A stretch of DNA of 64,000 bases. Source: Phytohabitans rumicis. Lineage in GTDB: Bacteria; Actinomycetota; Actinomycetes; Mycobacteriales; Micromonosporaceae. The stretch covers positions 6,341,001 to 6,405,000 of the forward strand of contig NZ_BLPG01000001.1 of assembly GCF_011764445.1 (NCBI RefSeq), read 5' to 3'. The position numbers and the translations under genes were made by a program. Positions 63,616-64,000 of this stretch are shown one piece after another (the first letter of the stretch is position 1; each line of letters begins with the position of its first letter). The notes beneath the pieces are model-generated. The model made no database searches, had not been told where the DNA came from, and was given only the letters and a program-made list of their open reading frames with translations.

Positions 63616-64000
63616 GTGTCGCATTGGGCCCGCGTGGTCAAGTACAGCGATGTGTCCACGGCGTTGGCCCTACTCAGCGATCACCAGCTTGGTCAGCTCG
63701 TCGACGCGGCACCGGCCATCGGGTCCGGCATCGGGGGCACCTCGGCGCTGCTGGATATCGCCGATGCCTTCGTCTTCGTGAAGCGGATCCCGCTGACCGA
63801 CCTGGAGCGCGAGCCGGACAACGTCATGTCCACCGCGAACCTCTTCGGGCTTCCACCTTCTTGCCAGTACGGCCTCGGCGGCCACCCTGGATTCGGAGCG
63901 TGGCGGGAACTGGCCGCCAACGTGCTGACGACCAACTGGGTACTGGCTCGGCGGACCGAGGCGTTCCCGTTGCTCTACCACTGGCGGGTGCTGCCCGGGG
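63616..64000 (+). CDS. Kinase-fold protein of actinobacteria, partial
   Basis: From GTG 63616 the frame is open to the right edge: VSHWARVVKYSDVSTALALL, GSGIGGTSALLDI, FVFVKRIPLTDLE, STANLFGLPPSCQYGLGG, FGAWRELAANVLTTNWVLA and YHWRVLP. These match the N-terminal half of an uncharacterised actinobacterial serine/threonine-kinase-like family (VFVKR the nucleotide-binding Lys). At least 128 residues are present; the catalytic loop lies outside the window. Confidence 0.7.
   Translation, partial: MSHWARVVKYSDVSTALALLSDHQLGQLVDAAPAIGSGIGGTSALLDIADAFVFVKRIPLTDLEREPDNVMSTANLFGLPPSCQYGLGGHPGFGAWRELAANVLTTNWVLARRTEAFPLLYHWRVLPG

Overview
The window is about 72% GC and has the codon bias, frequent GTG starts, leaderless promoters and gene set of a filamentous actinomycete. 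I infer a Micromonosporaceae-like genome from several clues: the terminator family built on AAGGAAGGGCCCCTTG arms, the PF04672 SAM-methyltransferase, a conservon-type kinase with a roadblock protein, CBM2-containing secreted glycoside hydrolases, and PimB-like and OtsA metabolism. The genus cannot be fixed from sequence alone.

Layout. 1-6873: a partial DEDDh exonuclease, a NYN-domain protein, a repeat-rich intergenic block, a Cys-rich small protein, an M48 protease coupled to a PimB-like mannosyltransferase, and an ABC exporter. 6850-13816 (minus strand): acyl-CoA synthetase, sensor kinase and NarL-type regulator, then PF04672 methyltransferase coupled to a GGDEF-EAL protein. 13896-19893 (plus): SRPBCC protein, small Cys-rich protein, ROK glucokinase, EEP-fold enzyme, membrane proteins, flavin monooxygenase and a hydrolase-fold protein. 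19890-23054: trehalose-6-phosphate synthase, a membrane protein and a PlsC acyltransferase. 23438-27728: a class III nucleotide cyclase/ATPase next to a Crp regulator, a probable cAMP module. 27984-32745: phosphotransferase-like protein, exoribonuclease, PPi-type phosphofructokinase, ProC and small proteins. 32754-38825: class F sortase with a DUF4397 surface protein, a two-gene DUF4365-like cassette, a proline-rich membrane protein and a CBM2-GH18 chitinase. 39101-40287: a divergent EF-Tu.

41124-47775 is the most unusual block. It encodes a fused TRAP permease, a TAXI binding lipoprotein, a conservon-like sensor kinase, a roadblock protein and a second TAXI lipoprotein, all close together or overlapping; a CapA-like lipoprotein follows. 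48927-49522 holds tRNA-Gly, tRNA-Cys and tRNA-Val, a terminator and a decayed sigma-factor tail, which resembles an old integration site. 49541-56339 is accessory: a RarA-C-like protein, a 171-bp inverted-repeat element, two secreted paralogues (one with an EF-hand loop), a secreted protein overlapping a two-HTH regulator, a GDPD enzyme and a membrane-anchored alpha/alpha-toroid protein. 56487-64000 holds a DHFR-like reductase, a TetR-controlled hydrolase/MFS operon with twin operators, a CBM2 glycosidase, a Tat-exported serine hydrolase and a partial kinase-fold gene.

Two features cut across the window. At least eleven genes are broken by what looks like loss of one base in a G or C run; this suggests systematic sequencing error more than gene decay, so those genes are annotated as full-length with the break marked. 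Five copies of a palindromic intergenic repeat (core arm GTCGATCAAGGGC) lie beyond gene ends, and one copy forms the 3' end of the cyclase gene.
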